Under the pieces are notes generated by a model. The model was given only the letters and a program-made list of their open reading frames with translations, made no database searches and had not been told where the DNA came from. The translations under genes were made by a program, and so were the position numbers. From assembly GCA_964501265.1 (NCBI GenBank), contig CAZCSK010000055.1:1-10599 (forward strand): DNA of 10,599 nucleotides. Direction: 5' to 3'. Below, in pieces: positions 5,194-10,475 of the stretch. Source of the stretch: CAZCSK01 sp964501265. GTDB lineage: Bacteria; Actinomycetota; CADDZG01; JAHWKV01. Each line of letters starts with the position of its first letter. The stretch's first letter is position 1.

Positions 5194-5540
5194 CAGAACT
5201 CGGCTCCGGTGCGCGCGAATTCCGCTTCGGCCCGGGCACCGTTGGCGATCGTCTGTAAGGCGCTCAACTGGGCTCTACGGCTCCGCACCGCTTCCAAGGC
5301 TGCCTGTCTCATACCGTCGGCCAGGTGGGCGGCTTGACGTTGCTGGGAGGTCATCAGATCGGCGGAGGCTTTCCTATCCCCCACAGTGCCCGACGCTTTC
5401 AGAAACGCTTCGGCATGGACCATCCGGTAGGCGTCCTCATTCTTGGCGTATTCGATGGTTTGCCTTTTCAGGAATTCGAGGGCGTCATCGAGCAGCTTCG
5501 ACAGGCGGAGCATCTCTTCGACCATCTCGGTCTGAGTCAT
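5193..5540 (-). CDS. Alpha-helical phage protein next to the annealing protein (115 aa)
   Basis: Almost entirely helical in appearance, with heptad-like charged stretches (EEMLRLSKLLDDALEFLK, then ADGMRQAALEAVRSRRAQL) and no Cys. The C-terminal ARAEAEFART is of a kind often seen in actinophage proteins encoded beside single-strand annealing genes; exact function is unknown to me. It could be a partner of the Rad52-like protein, by position only. The start at 5540 comes from the ATGA overlap with the upstream stop; an upstream extension in the same frame would overlap the 60-aa gene. Confidence 0.83.
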   Translation of the reverse strand: MTQTEMVEEMLRLSKLLDDALEFLKRQTIEYAKNEDAYRMVHAEAFLKASGTVGDRKASADLMTSQQRQAAHLADGMRQAALEAVRSRRAQLSALQTIANGARAEAEFARTGAEF

Positions 5541-5719
5541 GACTGCGACTCCGAGGCCCAAGCGAAGTTGTCTTGGGGATGCCAGACGATGGGCATCGTC
5601 GCATAGAGGGTTGGTGAGCTTCGCGCCCAAAGCTCAAGACGGTCGGCGTAGGTCAAGAGAGCCATCAAGGCGCGCCGACCTAACTCCACACTCATGGCGG
5701 GGTTCAGCCCAGGATTCAT
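5537..5719 (-). CDS. Small phage protein, unknown function (60 aa)
   Basis: Not recognised. It has an amphipathic helix (ELGRRALMALLTYADRLELWAR, about 12-33 with a Trp near its end) and an aromatic C-terminal part (TMPIVWHPQDNFAW). There are no Cys and no membrane segment. ATGA overlaps on both sides fix its ends; a second ATG at codon 9 is possible. It lies between the annealing protein and the helical 115-aa protein and may act with them. Confidence 0.75.
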   Translation of the reverse strand: MNPGLNPAMSVELGRRALMALLTYADRLELWARSSPTLYATMPIVWHPQDNFAWASESQS

Positions 5720-6255
5720 GCGAACGGCCTTGCCGGGTCGGCCGGGTCGTACTCCAACCGCGGCTCGTCAGCAGGTTCGGGCTGCTCGGGTTGAAAATGG
5801 TCGAGCATCTTCGGCAGCTCGTAATCATCCTGGGACCACAAATGGAGGCCCAGGCCGAGACGCATCCAGCACCGCTTGTAAGCGTCCGACGTGGCCTCTT
5901 TCAAGTTCTGCCCATCGGACTGCGCGGCGGCCCCTTCCGCGTCGCCAGCCTCCGCTATCGAAACGTCACCAGTCGGCAAATGGACCGTCAGCTTGGCGAT
6001 GACACCGACCACAGCCTCACGAGCCGGGAACACTCGCTGAGAGGGCTTCTCCTTGTTTGTGGTGACCGCGTCAGTCCAACCTTTGACCACCTGGACAACC
6101 TCGAACGAATGGGGGCCGACGATTGCAAGGGCCCGCTGGTTGACGATGTCGTGCGGGACGTAGGAGCCGTGCTTGCCAGGTGCCGGCTGTTTGACGAAAC
6201 GGGCCGGGAACGGCTGCCACAGACGGGCCACGATCTCTCTCACGTCCGGTCTCAT
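5716..6255 (-). CDS. Rad52-like single-strand DNA annealing protein (179 aa)
   Basis: Single-strand annealing proteins pair complementary DNA during phage recombination and repair. The sequence fits the Rad52/Rad22 group: an N-terminal segment with conserved basic and aromatic residues (PFPARFVKQ), the strand-rich core YVPHDIVNQRALAIVG, a middle strand pair VVGVIAKLTVHLPTG, and the signature DGQNLKEATSDAYKR (114-128) followed by MRLGLGLHLW (131-140). N-x-K-x-A-x-S-D-A-x-K-R then LGLGxxLW is the diagnostic block. The C-terminal tail (about 141-179) is acidic and Pro-rich (EQPEPADEP), as in proteins that contact SSB or similar partners. Length is typical of phage members. No recombinase exonuclease is obvious nearby except the E-V-K protein at 4448-4897. 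Confidence 0.87.
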   Translation of the reverse strand: MRPDVREIVARLWQPFPARFVKQPAPGKHGSYVPHDIVNQRALAIVGPHSFEVVQVVKGWTDAVTTNKEKPSQRVFPAREAVVGVIAKLTVHLPTGDVSIAEAGDAEGAAAQSDGQNLKEATSDAYKRCWMRLGLGLHLWSQDDYELPKMLDHFQPEQPEPADEPRLEYDPADPARPFA

Positions 6256-6575
6256 CGCTTCTCCGCCAGATGACCCGTAACCGCCTCACACATCGAGCAA
6301 TGCAGCAGCCGCGGGCGCCCCGTGAGATGGTTGGCCCGTTCCGCCTCAACTTTCCAGTCGGTAAACGTGGTGGTAGTCCCATCGTCCAAGCTGATCGGGT
6401 CGTCGGGCCAGTAGAAGTAGCCGACCTGGTTGAGCGACCAACACCATGTGCAACGTGCCCACAGTGGAAGACGGGGAAGCTCGGCAAGCCGCGACGAATC
6501 GGCCAGCAGCTCGACAGGTGAACCCACGATCTCCTCATACGTGGGATGATCCGGGGTGCCGATGATGAAGGTCAC
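6252..6575 (-). CDS. Zinc-ribbon-like phage protein (107 aa)
   Basis: Two CxxC knuckles, C42-T-W-C45 and C93-S-M-C96, are placed 48 residues apart and probably form one zinc ribbon. The region between is aromatic and acidic (YFYWPDDP, then a Thr run). The N-terminal part (TFIIGTPDHPTYEEI) is a short strand and helix. No catalytic motif is seen, so a structural or nucleic-acid-binding role is inferred. The start is GTG at 6575, within a GTGA overlap with the upstream stop; the stop overlaps the annealing-protein ATG. Confidence 0.83.
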   Translation of the reverse strand: MTFIIGTPDHPTYEEIVGSPVELLADSSRLAELPRLPLWARCTWCWSLNQVGYFYWPDDPISLDDGTTTTFTDWKVEAERANHLTGRPRLLHCSMCEAVTGHLAEKR

Positions 6576-6712
6576 GACGCCCTCAAGACCGCGCCAACGA
6601 TCGAGGCAACCAGGGCGATGATGGCGAAGGCGATCGAAACCCGAGACCAGAAGATGGCCTTGTCAGCGTGGTAGTGAGCCTTCTCTAGATCGCTCTCGAA
6701 TTTCCGTCTCAC
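6572..6712 (-). CDS. Single-span membrane microprotein (46 aa)
   Basis: A charged N-terminus (MRRKFESDLEKAHYHADKA) precedes one hydrophobic span (VSIAFAIIALVASIVGAVL, about 25-43) and a very short tail. The GTG at 6712 is chosen because it makes a GTGA overlap with the upstream stop and follows GAGGG. An ATG at 6754 would give 60 aa but would overlap the upstream gene by 46 bases. Function unknown; it is one of five such small membrane proteins in this window. Confidence 0.75.
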   Translation of the reverse strand: MRRKFESDLEKAHYHADKAIFWSRVSIAFAIIALVASIVGAVLRAS

Positions 6713-6966
6713 GATGCCCTCGCTGAAGGTCTGGCAGGCCGGGCCGTCTTCCATTTAGGTTTAGGAGCTTCGATCGGCACCGAATAGGTTTCATCCATCG
6801 ACACCAACCGGGCCACGTAGGCGTCGTAGACATGCAGCGACGACGGTGGCGGGTCATACGCTTCTCTGACCGCAGCGTCGGGGGTGGGTGCGTCAACGAC
6901 TCGGAGGACTGTCCCGTCCCAGGGGTGGCCGTCTTTACGGCGAAGCACGACGATCCAAAGGTTCAC
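6709..6966 (-). CDS. Small phage protein, unknown function (85 aa)
   Basis: The first 60 residues look like a compact strand-helix fold: NLWIVVLRRKDGHPWDGTVLRVV, then TPDAAVREAYDPP and SLHVYDAYVARLVSM. The last 20 residues are basic and Pro-rich. The pattern (a quantity read from strands, then a helix, then YDAYVARL) is seen in small phage proteins of unknown function, and I cannot name it. The start is GTG at 6966 in a GTGA overlap with the upstream stop. No Cys. Confidence 0.78.
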   Translation of the reverse strand: MNLWIVVLRRKDGHPWDGTVLRVVDAPTPDAAVREAYDPPPSSLHVYDAYVARLVSMDETYSVPIEAPKPKWKTARPARPSARAS

Positions 6967-7325
6967 TTGGAGACTCCGAAGACCTTGACGAATCCACGAC
7001 CCTTCTCGCCGGAATGACCGATGCAAAACTTGCCATTGACGACAAACTTCACCGGGTCATCAAGCTCGACTATTCGTACCTTCCACGGTGGACCGGCCAA
7101 GCCCTGGCCGATGATGTCTTCGGCGTCCTCCATGAACCACCCGACATGTTCCAACCGCTCCTCTTCAGAGGTCCACGGGTTGAAGGTTGCTGCCAATGCT
7201 TCAGCCAACGTCGAATGCCGACCGTCATGGGTGTCAGCGCACTCCAAACCGGTCTCACCCCACGCCGCTGTGCAAGCGTCGCATTGACGTTCCAACGCCC
7301 CCTCGTAAGTGTCTTCCAGGTTCAT
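6963..7325 (-). CDS. Cys-containing phage protein, unknown function (120 aa)
   Basis: Near the N-terminus, C15-x-x-C18 and C29 with H33/H37 close by could hold zinc. An acidic, Trp-containing middle follows (EEERLEHVGWFMEDAEDII). The C-terminal 40 residues read as strands (WKVRIVELDDPVKFVVNGKF, then GRGFVKVFGV). It resembles no family that I can name. TGATG overlap with the upstream stop fixes the start and GTGA overlap joins it to the next gene. Confidence 0.8.
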   Translation of the reverse strand: MNLEDTYEGALERQCDACTAAWGETGLECADTHDGRHSTLAEALAATFNPWTSEEERLEHVGWFMEDAEDIIGQGLAGPPWKVRIVELDDPVKFVVNGKFCIGHSGEKGRGFVKVFGVSK

Positions 7326-7543
7326 CAGAACGGTGGCTCCTCAACAGTGAGACGGCGTTCATGTTCGGCGCAGTCATGTCGGGCGACCTTGCGAAGCAGC
7401 GACGCTGAAAGCTGATCGGGACCTGGATGGCGAGGGGACTCATCCCAGCCCGGGTCGTCTTCGCTGGCAGCCTCAGTGTGGCCGCAGGGGAGCCGGGCGC
7501 TGACATGTCCGTCGTCGGACCATGCGACGTCGAGGAAGCTCAC
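7325..7543 (-). CDS. Small Cys/His protein, unknown function (72 aa)
   Basis: Strands at the start (SFLDVAWSDDGHVSARL) lead to P-C20-G-H22, and a second pair C58-x-x-H61 lies near the end. Together these could be one zinc site of the CxH...CxxH kind. The middle is acidic and Pro-rich. No ATG is available in this frame; the GTG at 7543 follows GGAG by seven bases and overlaps the stop of an 11-codon minigene (GTGA), which supports this start. Ends with TGATG into the next gene. Confidence 0.75.
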   Translation of the reverse strand: MSFLDVAWSDDGHVSARLPCGHTEAASEDDPGWDESPRHPGPDQLSASLLRKVARHDCAEHERRLTVEEPPF

Positions 7544-7575
7544 CTGCCACTCCGGTTGAGAGAGACGGAGTTCAT
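7540..7575 (-). CDS. 11-codon coupling minigene (MNSVSLNRSGR)
   Basis: The 28 bases between the 34-aa membrane gene and the 72-aa gene are exactly filled by an ATG-to-TGA reading frame of 11 codons. Its ATG overlaps the upstream stop (ATGA at 7572-7575) and its stop overlaps the downstream GTG (GTGA at 7540-7543), the same arrangement as at the real genes here. It may work only to carry ribosomes across the gap. A chance reading frame of this length is possible, so the call rests on the two overlaps. Confidence 0.45.
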   Translation of the reverse strand: MNSVSLNRSGR

Positions 7576-7676
7576 CCTCCGGGCCCTCTCAGTCCGGTCC
7601 GCCATTCGTCTCTATTCCACCAGACGCCGAATACGAACCCGAGGTTGACCCCGACCCACAGCCAGAGCCAGTTCAT
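7572..7676 (-). CDS. Trp-rich membrane microprotein (34 aa)
   Basis: Starts MNWLWLWVGVNLGFVFGVWW, a single hydrophobic span rich in Trp and Gly, followed by a short charged tail (NRDEWRTGLRGPGG). It would lie N-out or N-in with about 14 residues outside the span; topology is not clear. ATGA overlaps on both sides, with the HNH gene upstream and the 11-codon minigene downstream, support it as a true cistron. Function unknown; small Trp-rich spans occur in phage accessory and lysis-related membrane proteins. Confidence 0.75.
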   Translation of the reverse strand: MNWLWLWVGVNLGFVFGVWWNRDEWRTGLRGPGG

Positions 7677-8077
7677 GCGTTGACCTCTCCGGTGTCAAGG
7701 GCCAACTGAGACGATGGGTCCTCGCGCCACGACGGCAAGCCTCGGCGTTGTCGGTTCGTCTCCTCTTGGTGGTGAACCGAGCAGAGGGTTTCGAGGTTGT
7801 CCTGATGGTTCCAACAGCCCGTGCCGTACCCCTTACCGCGCCGAGGGTCAATGTGGTTGACCTCTATTGCTCCACCTGTCGAACATCGAACACAGTGGCG
7901 GTTGTCGCGCTTACGCGCCGTCTCCCTCGCCCAACTCCACAAATGGTTCGCCCAGAACCAGTCGTTGCACTCCTGGCTGCACCACTTCCGTTGCCGCCCG
8001 ATCAATGGCCTGGCGCACTCGACGCGGCTGCACACCCCGGTGGTGTCGGTGATGAGGGGGCATGTCACCCGCGGCAT
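7673..8077 (-). CDS. HNH endonuclease (134 aa)
   Basis: The HNH nuclease domain is clear: C62-x-x-C65, E72-V-N74-H75-I-D-P, N94-L, C99 and H102-H103. These give the metal-binding and catalytic His-Asn-His set and a structural zinc site (C62, C65, C99, H103). Ahead of it is a second Cys set (C6, C16, C21, C33, C37) around RKWCSQEC, a zinc-binding segment seen in other phage HNH proteins. The family nicks or cuts DNA; stand-alone phage copies can be homing enzymes or act in packaging or recombination. The start at 8077 overlaps the upstream stop by 13 bases; an in-frame ATG at 8083 would also work. Ends with ATGA. Confidence 0.92.
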   Translation of the reverse strand: MPRVTCPLITDTTGVCSRVECARPLIGRQRKWCSQECNDWFWANHLWSWARETARKRDNRHCVRCSTGGAIEVNHIDPRRGKGYGTGCWNHQDNLETLCSVHHQEETNRQRRGLPSWREDPSSQLALDTGEVNA

Positions 8078-8574
8078 ACCCATGCCCCGTAGCCCTGTGA
8101 CAGCCAGATTTGGTAGGCGACCGCGGCGTTGGTCCACGGATCCGTGTAATCACCCGGCCACGTCTTCTGCCAAAAGCCCATCACCTGAAAAAGGCCTGTT
8201 GCTGAGGAGCGGGGGTTCTTCGCTGCGGGATTGCCGCCAGATTCGCAAGCCATGATTCGGAGCATCCGGTCGACATGCTCAGCGGGCCAGTAGTGGGCGA
8301 CCATCGACCGCCACTGTTCGACCCCAATCGGTGCAGAATTAGTATTTGGAGGTGGGGCTATGACGAGACGGTTGGCAACCCGAACCTCAGGCTCAGGGTT
8401 GAAAAACCACTTGTGACGCGATCTCATGTCGCGCCATTCGTCCATTAATTTGACGTTGAGAGCGTCAACCGCCCGCGATGACCAGTCGGCCTGCCAGGTC
8501 TCCAGCTCGGTCACGGTGTGAGCGAACGGCATCGGACCCATAGTCAGAGCGGCGGTGAGAGCAAGGCTTGCCAT
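8065..8574 (-). CDS. Secreted lysozyme/SLT transglycosylase-like protein (169 aa)
   Basis: The C-terminal half is a lysozyme-like domain: YWPAEHVDRMLRIMACESGG with catalytic Glu111, then SSATGLFQVM (123-132) and a Trp-rich end DPWTNAAVAYQIWLSQGYGAW. This is the pattern of SLT-type lytic transglycosylases and related actinobacterial Rpf-like muramidases. The N-terminus (ASLALTAALTMGPMPFAHT) looks like a short export signal but lacks a positive charge at the front. The middle (about 35-75) is charged linker. It should cleave peptidoglycan outside the membrane. It lies far from any lysis cassette, in the small-gene region, so it may remodel the host wall or act in entry exclusion rather than final lysis. 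The start overlaps the upstream stop (TGATG). Confidence 0.85.
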   Translation of the reverse strand: MASLALTAALTMGPMPFAHTVTELETWQADWSSRAVDALNVKLMDEWRDMRSRHKWFFNPEPEVRVANRLVIAPPPNTNSAPIGVEQWRSMVAHYWPAEHVDRMLRIMACESGGNPAAKNPRSSATGLFQVMGFWQKTWPGDYTDPWTNAAVAYQIWLSQGYGAWVCRG

Positions 8575-8795
8575 CAGTCGACGTCCATCCCGAACGCTGC
8601 CGCGAACTCGACAAATGGGAGGCCCATCAAATCGTCAAGGTTCAGTCCGCGCTCTGCCGCCAGTTCTCTGACCCGACGCTCACCGGCTTCGGTGAGCTTG
8701 AATAGGAACTCCCCGTTCTCGTCGAGGCCGACCATTTCGACCGTGCCGTCTTCGACGTTCTGAGACAAAGCTCTCTCCATTGCAGCCTTATCCAT
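8574..8795 (-). CDS. Small winged-helix-like protein, unknown function (73 aa)
   Basis: The sequence reads as helix, then VEMVGLDENGEFLFKLTEAG, then ERRVRELAAERGLNLDDLM and a short C-terminal helix. The strand-turn GEFLFKLTEAGERR resembles the wing plus LTExG segment of winged-helix regulators, but the protein is too short to be certain. The start is taken at 8795 (TGATG overlap); a GTG at 8804 would add three residues. TGATG also links it to the next gene. Confidence 0.8.
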   Translation of the reverse strand: MDKAAMERALSQNVEDGTVEMVGLDENGEFLFKLTEAGERRVRELAAERGLNLDDLMGLPFVEFAAAFGMDVD

Positions 8796-8941
8796 CAGCG
8801 CCACCTGGCCTGGTTACTCAGCCGCTCATCCAGATACCTCTCGCGGCGCATCGAACGCACCTGAGCTAGAGCAATGTCAACCGCGAAGGCCAAAAGGCCG
8901 AGGACCCCGAGAGCGAGCACGGAGACGCCGAGGGCCTGCAT
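8795..8941 (-). CDS. Single-span membrane microprotein (48 aa)
   Basis: The reading frame starts ATG at 8941 in a TAATG overlap and ends in a TGATG overlap. It has one N-terminal hydrophobic span (ALGVSVLALGVLGLLAFAV, about 3-21) and a basic C-terminal tail (RSMRRERYLDERLSNQARWR split by acidic residues), so the tail is probably cytoplasmic. Nothing identifies a function. The region has no other gene, and the two stop/start overlaps support it strongly. Confidence 0.8.
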   Translation of the reverse strand: MQALGVSVLALGVLGLLAFAVDIALAQVRSMRRERYLDERLSNQARWR

Positions 8942-9177
8942 TAGAATCGCCCCGATGCCGATGCGGTCTGGGGCGGGCCATCTTTCCTGAGCCTGCCGAG
9001 CATCCCTTCTAGGCGCTTCTGTAGCTCGGCCAGCTCTCGACGGGCTTGATCCCGCTCGGCTGTCGCACGTTCAACCGCGTCGTGCAGATACGCCAATGTC
9101 TCCGAGATTGCCTTCTCAAATTGGTTGGCCATTTCGCCGACCGGAGACAGCTCAACCACCTTCTCGTCGTCGTACAC
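8941..9177 (-). CDS. Coiled-coil protein, unknown function (78 aa)
   Basis: A long heptad-rich helix covers about residues 17-66, including YLHDAVERATAERDQARREL and AELQKRLEGMLGRL, so it probably forms a coiled-coil dimer or oligomer. There are no Cys and no membrane span. The start is GTG at 9177 with a strong Shine-Dalgarno AAGGAG five bases ahead, and the upstream stop overlaps that site. Unlike most genes here, this start does not overlap the previous gene, so it can be initiated on its own. Confidence 0.85.
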   Translation of the reverse strand: MYDDEKVVELSPVGEMANQFEKAISETLAYLHDAVERATAERDQARRELAELQKRLEGMLGRLRKDGPPQTASASGRF

Positions 9178-9182
9178 GTTTG

Positions 9183-9188
9183 CTCCTT
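9183..9188 (-). promoter_or_regulatory. Strong Shine-Dalgarno (AAGGAG) for the 9177 GTG start
   Basis: AAGGAG lies five bases before the GTG and overlaps the upstream TAA. It is one of the few starts in the window that is not a stop/start overlap, which decides the GTG. Confidence 0.75.
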
Positions 9189-9639
9189 AACCGATTCGGA
9201 ATGAGTTGAAGGGAGTCCGGGCCGTTGGTGACATCCACGAAAGAGCCCAACGGCCCGGAAGGATTCCGCCCATACGTCGCATTTCCGGAAACGAACGGCG
9301 ACGAACCAGTGCATAGGTTTCGGATGTGGGCGGAAAACTCCCCCCAACGGCGGTTGGGTACCGAGTGGCGTTTGCCTCACCGTCGGGGGAAAAGGTTTCA
9401 GGCTGGATGGCGCTGGTCGACAGCGGGGGAGTAGGGGCCGCCACGGTCGAACTCATCCAGCCTGAAAGTGCGGACCGGGGGTTGAAGAGAGAGTGCCAGC
9501 TCACCCGGTCCGGATGCTCGGCCCGAACCTCGCCCCGCACTTCCCCGAGCGGGTTACGAGACTCGGGCTCGAACTCGAAATCTTGAACGTCGTAGCCGTA
9601 GGTGGCGGTGAACGAGCTGAGAGGGTGGAATTCGCTCAT
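9187..9639 (-). CDS. Uncertain 150-aa reading frame; N-terminal half protein-like, distal half doubtful
   Basis: The start makes an ATGA overlap with the upstream membrane gene, and the first 60 or so residues (MSEFHPLSSFTATYGYDVQ, DFEFEPESRNPL) look like a real acidic protein. After about residue 62 the composition turns to Ser/Thr/Pro/Arg with no clear secondary structure, and the DNA there (9216-9467) has several inverted repeats. Other minus-strand frames in that part look equally protein-like, so frame choice is not secure. It may be one 150-aa protein, or a short gene followed by a structured non-coding segment, perhaps after a frameshift. The TAA stop at 9187 overlaps the next ribosome-binding site. 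Confidence 0.5.
   Translation of the reverse strand: MSEFHPLSSFTATYGYDVQDFEFEPESRNPLGEVRGEVRAEHPDRVSWHSLFNPRSALSGWMSSTVAAPTPPLSTSAIQPETFSPDGEANATRYPTAVGGSFPPTSETYALVRRRSFPEMRRMGGILPGRWALSWMSPTARTPFNSFRIG
9216..9259. repeat. 13-bp perfect inverted repeat (hairpin, 18-base loop)
   Basis: TCCGGGCCGTTGG at 9216-9228 is complementary to CCAACGGCCCGGA at 9247-9259. It is GC-rich and would form a strong hairpin in either strand's RNA. No T-run follows in either direction, so a classical intrinsic terminator is unlikely. Confidence 0.9.
9275..9303. repeat. Inverted repeat enclosing the palindrome TTTCCGGAAA
   Basis: CGTCGC at 9275-9280 pairs with GCGACG at 9298-9303, and the 10-bp palindrome TTTCCGGAAA lies between at 9282-9291. 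The pair could be a protein-binding site or a branched RNA element. Confidence 0.6.
9343..9358. repeat. 6-bp inverted repeat with 4-base loop
   Basis: CCCAAC GGCG GTTGGG forms a tight short hairpin. It lies between the two longer inverted repeats. Confidence 0.6.
9396..9467. repeat. 14-bp perfect inverted repeat (44-base loop)
   Basis: TTTCAGGCTGGATG at 9396-9409 is complementary to CATCCAGCCTGAAA at 9454-9467. The loop contains a small hairpin (CGCTG GTCGA CAGCG, 9411-9425) and GGTCGA twice. It interrupts the doubtful half of the 150-aa reading frame. Confidence 0.9.
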
Positions 9640-9857
9640 TGACAGGTCACCGGATTGACAACGGGGGCTTGGCCTATCTCGACAATCATCGAAGAGACGC
9701 AGACTTCGGCTGCATTGCCGGAAGCACGCTCAACCATCATGAAGATGACCCCGACAACGATGAGGGCGACGACAGCCGTCCAGAACCAGGCGAGGGCGTT
9801 CTGACGTTGCACCTGGCGGGTGACAAGGGCCCGGTCTTCACGGGTGGGCCAAGTCAT
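9636..9857 (-). CDS. Single-span membrane protein (73 aa)
   Basis: A basic, charged N-terminus (TWPTREDRALVTRQVQRQ) is followed by one strong hydrophobic span (LAWFWTAVVALIVVGVIFMMV, about 22-42) and a small outer part with two Cys (C53, C72), which could form a disulfide. N-in, C-out topology is expected from the charges. The start at 9857 is set by the TGATG overlap; a longer reading frame to 9947 exists but lies inside the upstream gene. Function unknown. Confidence 0.82.
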   Translation of the reverse strand: MTWPTREDRALVTRQVQRQNALAWFWTAVVALIVVGVIFMMVERASGNAAEVCVSSMIVEIGQAPVVNPVTCQ

Positions 9858-10162
9858 CAGGCCCTCGCTCTCATCAATGCGAGATATTCCTGGAGCCGTT
9901 GGAAGAGTTCGTTCTCCAACAGGGCGCCGGCCCTCATCGAAAGCCACTCCGAAACCAGCCGGGTCCGCACACTTTCCGACGGTTCGGTCGGGCAGCCCAG
10001 CAACGTCAGAATGGTGTGAACGTCCTGGGCTGAAACTTCGACTGTTGGCAGGGTGATGGTGGCCGTCACCCCTTCGATGAACTCACCTGATCGCAACAGA
10101 GCTTCGAACTGTGCGGCAACCTGACGTTCTTCGACTCGGCGCACCATGTCGATCGCCTTCAC
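9857..10162 (-). CDS. Helical phage protein, unknown function (101 aa)
   Basis: Mainly helical: MKAIDMVRRVEERQVAAQFEALLRS, then a strand pair (VTATITLPTVEVS), then QDVHTILTLLG and a long C-terminal helix with basic and acidic residues (RLVSEWLSMRAGALLENELF). One Cys only. The start is GTG at 10162 within a GTGA overlap; an ATG at codon 6 is possible. I cannot name the family. Confidence 0.82.
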   Translation of the reverse strand: MKAIDMVRRVEERQVAAQFEALLRSGEFIEGVTATITLPTVEVSAQDVHTILTLLGCPTEPSESVRTRLVSEWLSMRAGALLENELFQRLQEYLALMRARA

Positions 10163-10350
10163 GTCCGGTCCTCGACTTCCACATCGAGCACCTGGGCGAG
10201 AGCGTCCGCCGTTTTGAAGGCTTTCGCTTTCGTCGTGTAGGTTTCTGAGGTGGCGAGTACCGCGCCGTTACCGGCCGACTTGAGAACCCACCAGAAGTAA
10301 GTGCCCTCAATTGCAGTCGTGCCCCCATAGAGGACAATCCGGTAGCTCAT
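10159..10350 (-). CDS. YegP/DUF1508-like small protein (63 aa)
   Basis: The strand pattern fits the YegP/DUF1508 fold: SYRIVLYGG, then FWWVLKSAGNGAVLATSETY (W-x-L-K-x-x-N-G-x-V-x-A-x-S-E), then TTKAKAFKTADALAQVL, ending with an acidic tail. In the family these residues make a small beta-sheet with one helix per repeat; the role is unknown, with one family member linked to stress. This is a single-repeat version. ATGA overlap with the upstream stop sets the start, rather than a slightly longer frame beginning at 10362. Confidence 0.78.
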   Translation of the reverse strand: MSYRIVLYGGTTAIEGTYFWWVLKSAGNGAVLATSETYTTKAKAFKTADALAQVLDVEVEDRT

Positions 10351-10475
10351 GCGACATCCCAAACGACGCAGAGCGGTTCACGGCAGGGGAACTGCAACGG
10401 GCTGGGAGTGGGCAGCACCGTGTAAAGAACCAGTTCGGCGAGGATGAATACGAGGACGGCGAGAAGGCTTTTCAT
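10347..10475 (-). CDS. Membrane/exported microprotein (42 aa)
   Basis: MKSLLAVLVFILAELVLYTV is a signal-peptide or anchor-like start: one Lys, then a hydrophobic run. It is followed by TPSPLQFPC and a second Cys (C31, C36 in CREPLC), which may form a disulfide in the outer part. ATGA overlaps on both sides. No lipobox is present. Function unknown. Confidence 0.75.
   Translation of the reverse strand: MKSLLAVLVFILAELVLYTVLPTPSPLQFPCREPLCVVWDVA

Noticed and set aside
8078..8137. Longer HNH protein beginning at 8137
   Set aside because: It would overlap the lysozyme-like gene by more than 70 bases; the ATG at 8077 keeps all Cys/His motifs with a short overlap.
9216..9259. Hairpin as an intrinsic terminator
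   Set aside because: The stem is strong but no T-run follows on either strand and the loop is long (18 bases), so a terminator cannot be claimed.
9009..9380. Minus-strand frame of 123 codons across the inverted-repeat region and the coiled-coil gene
   Set aside because: Its second half overlaps the coiled-coil gene out of frame, and that gene has a strong ribosome-binding site and heptad pattern. Only the first part adds to the frame ambiguity noted for 9187-9480.
9301..9380. tRNA-like sequence (GGTTCGTCGCC on the minus strand)
   Set aside because: No T-arm with the required GGTTCRA and matching stem, no anticodon arm and no acceptor pairing could be built.
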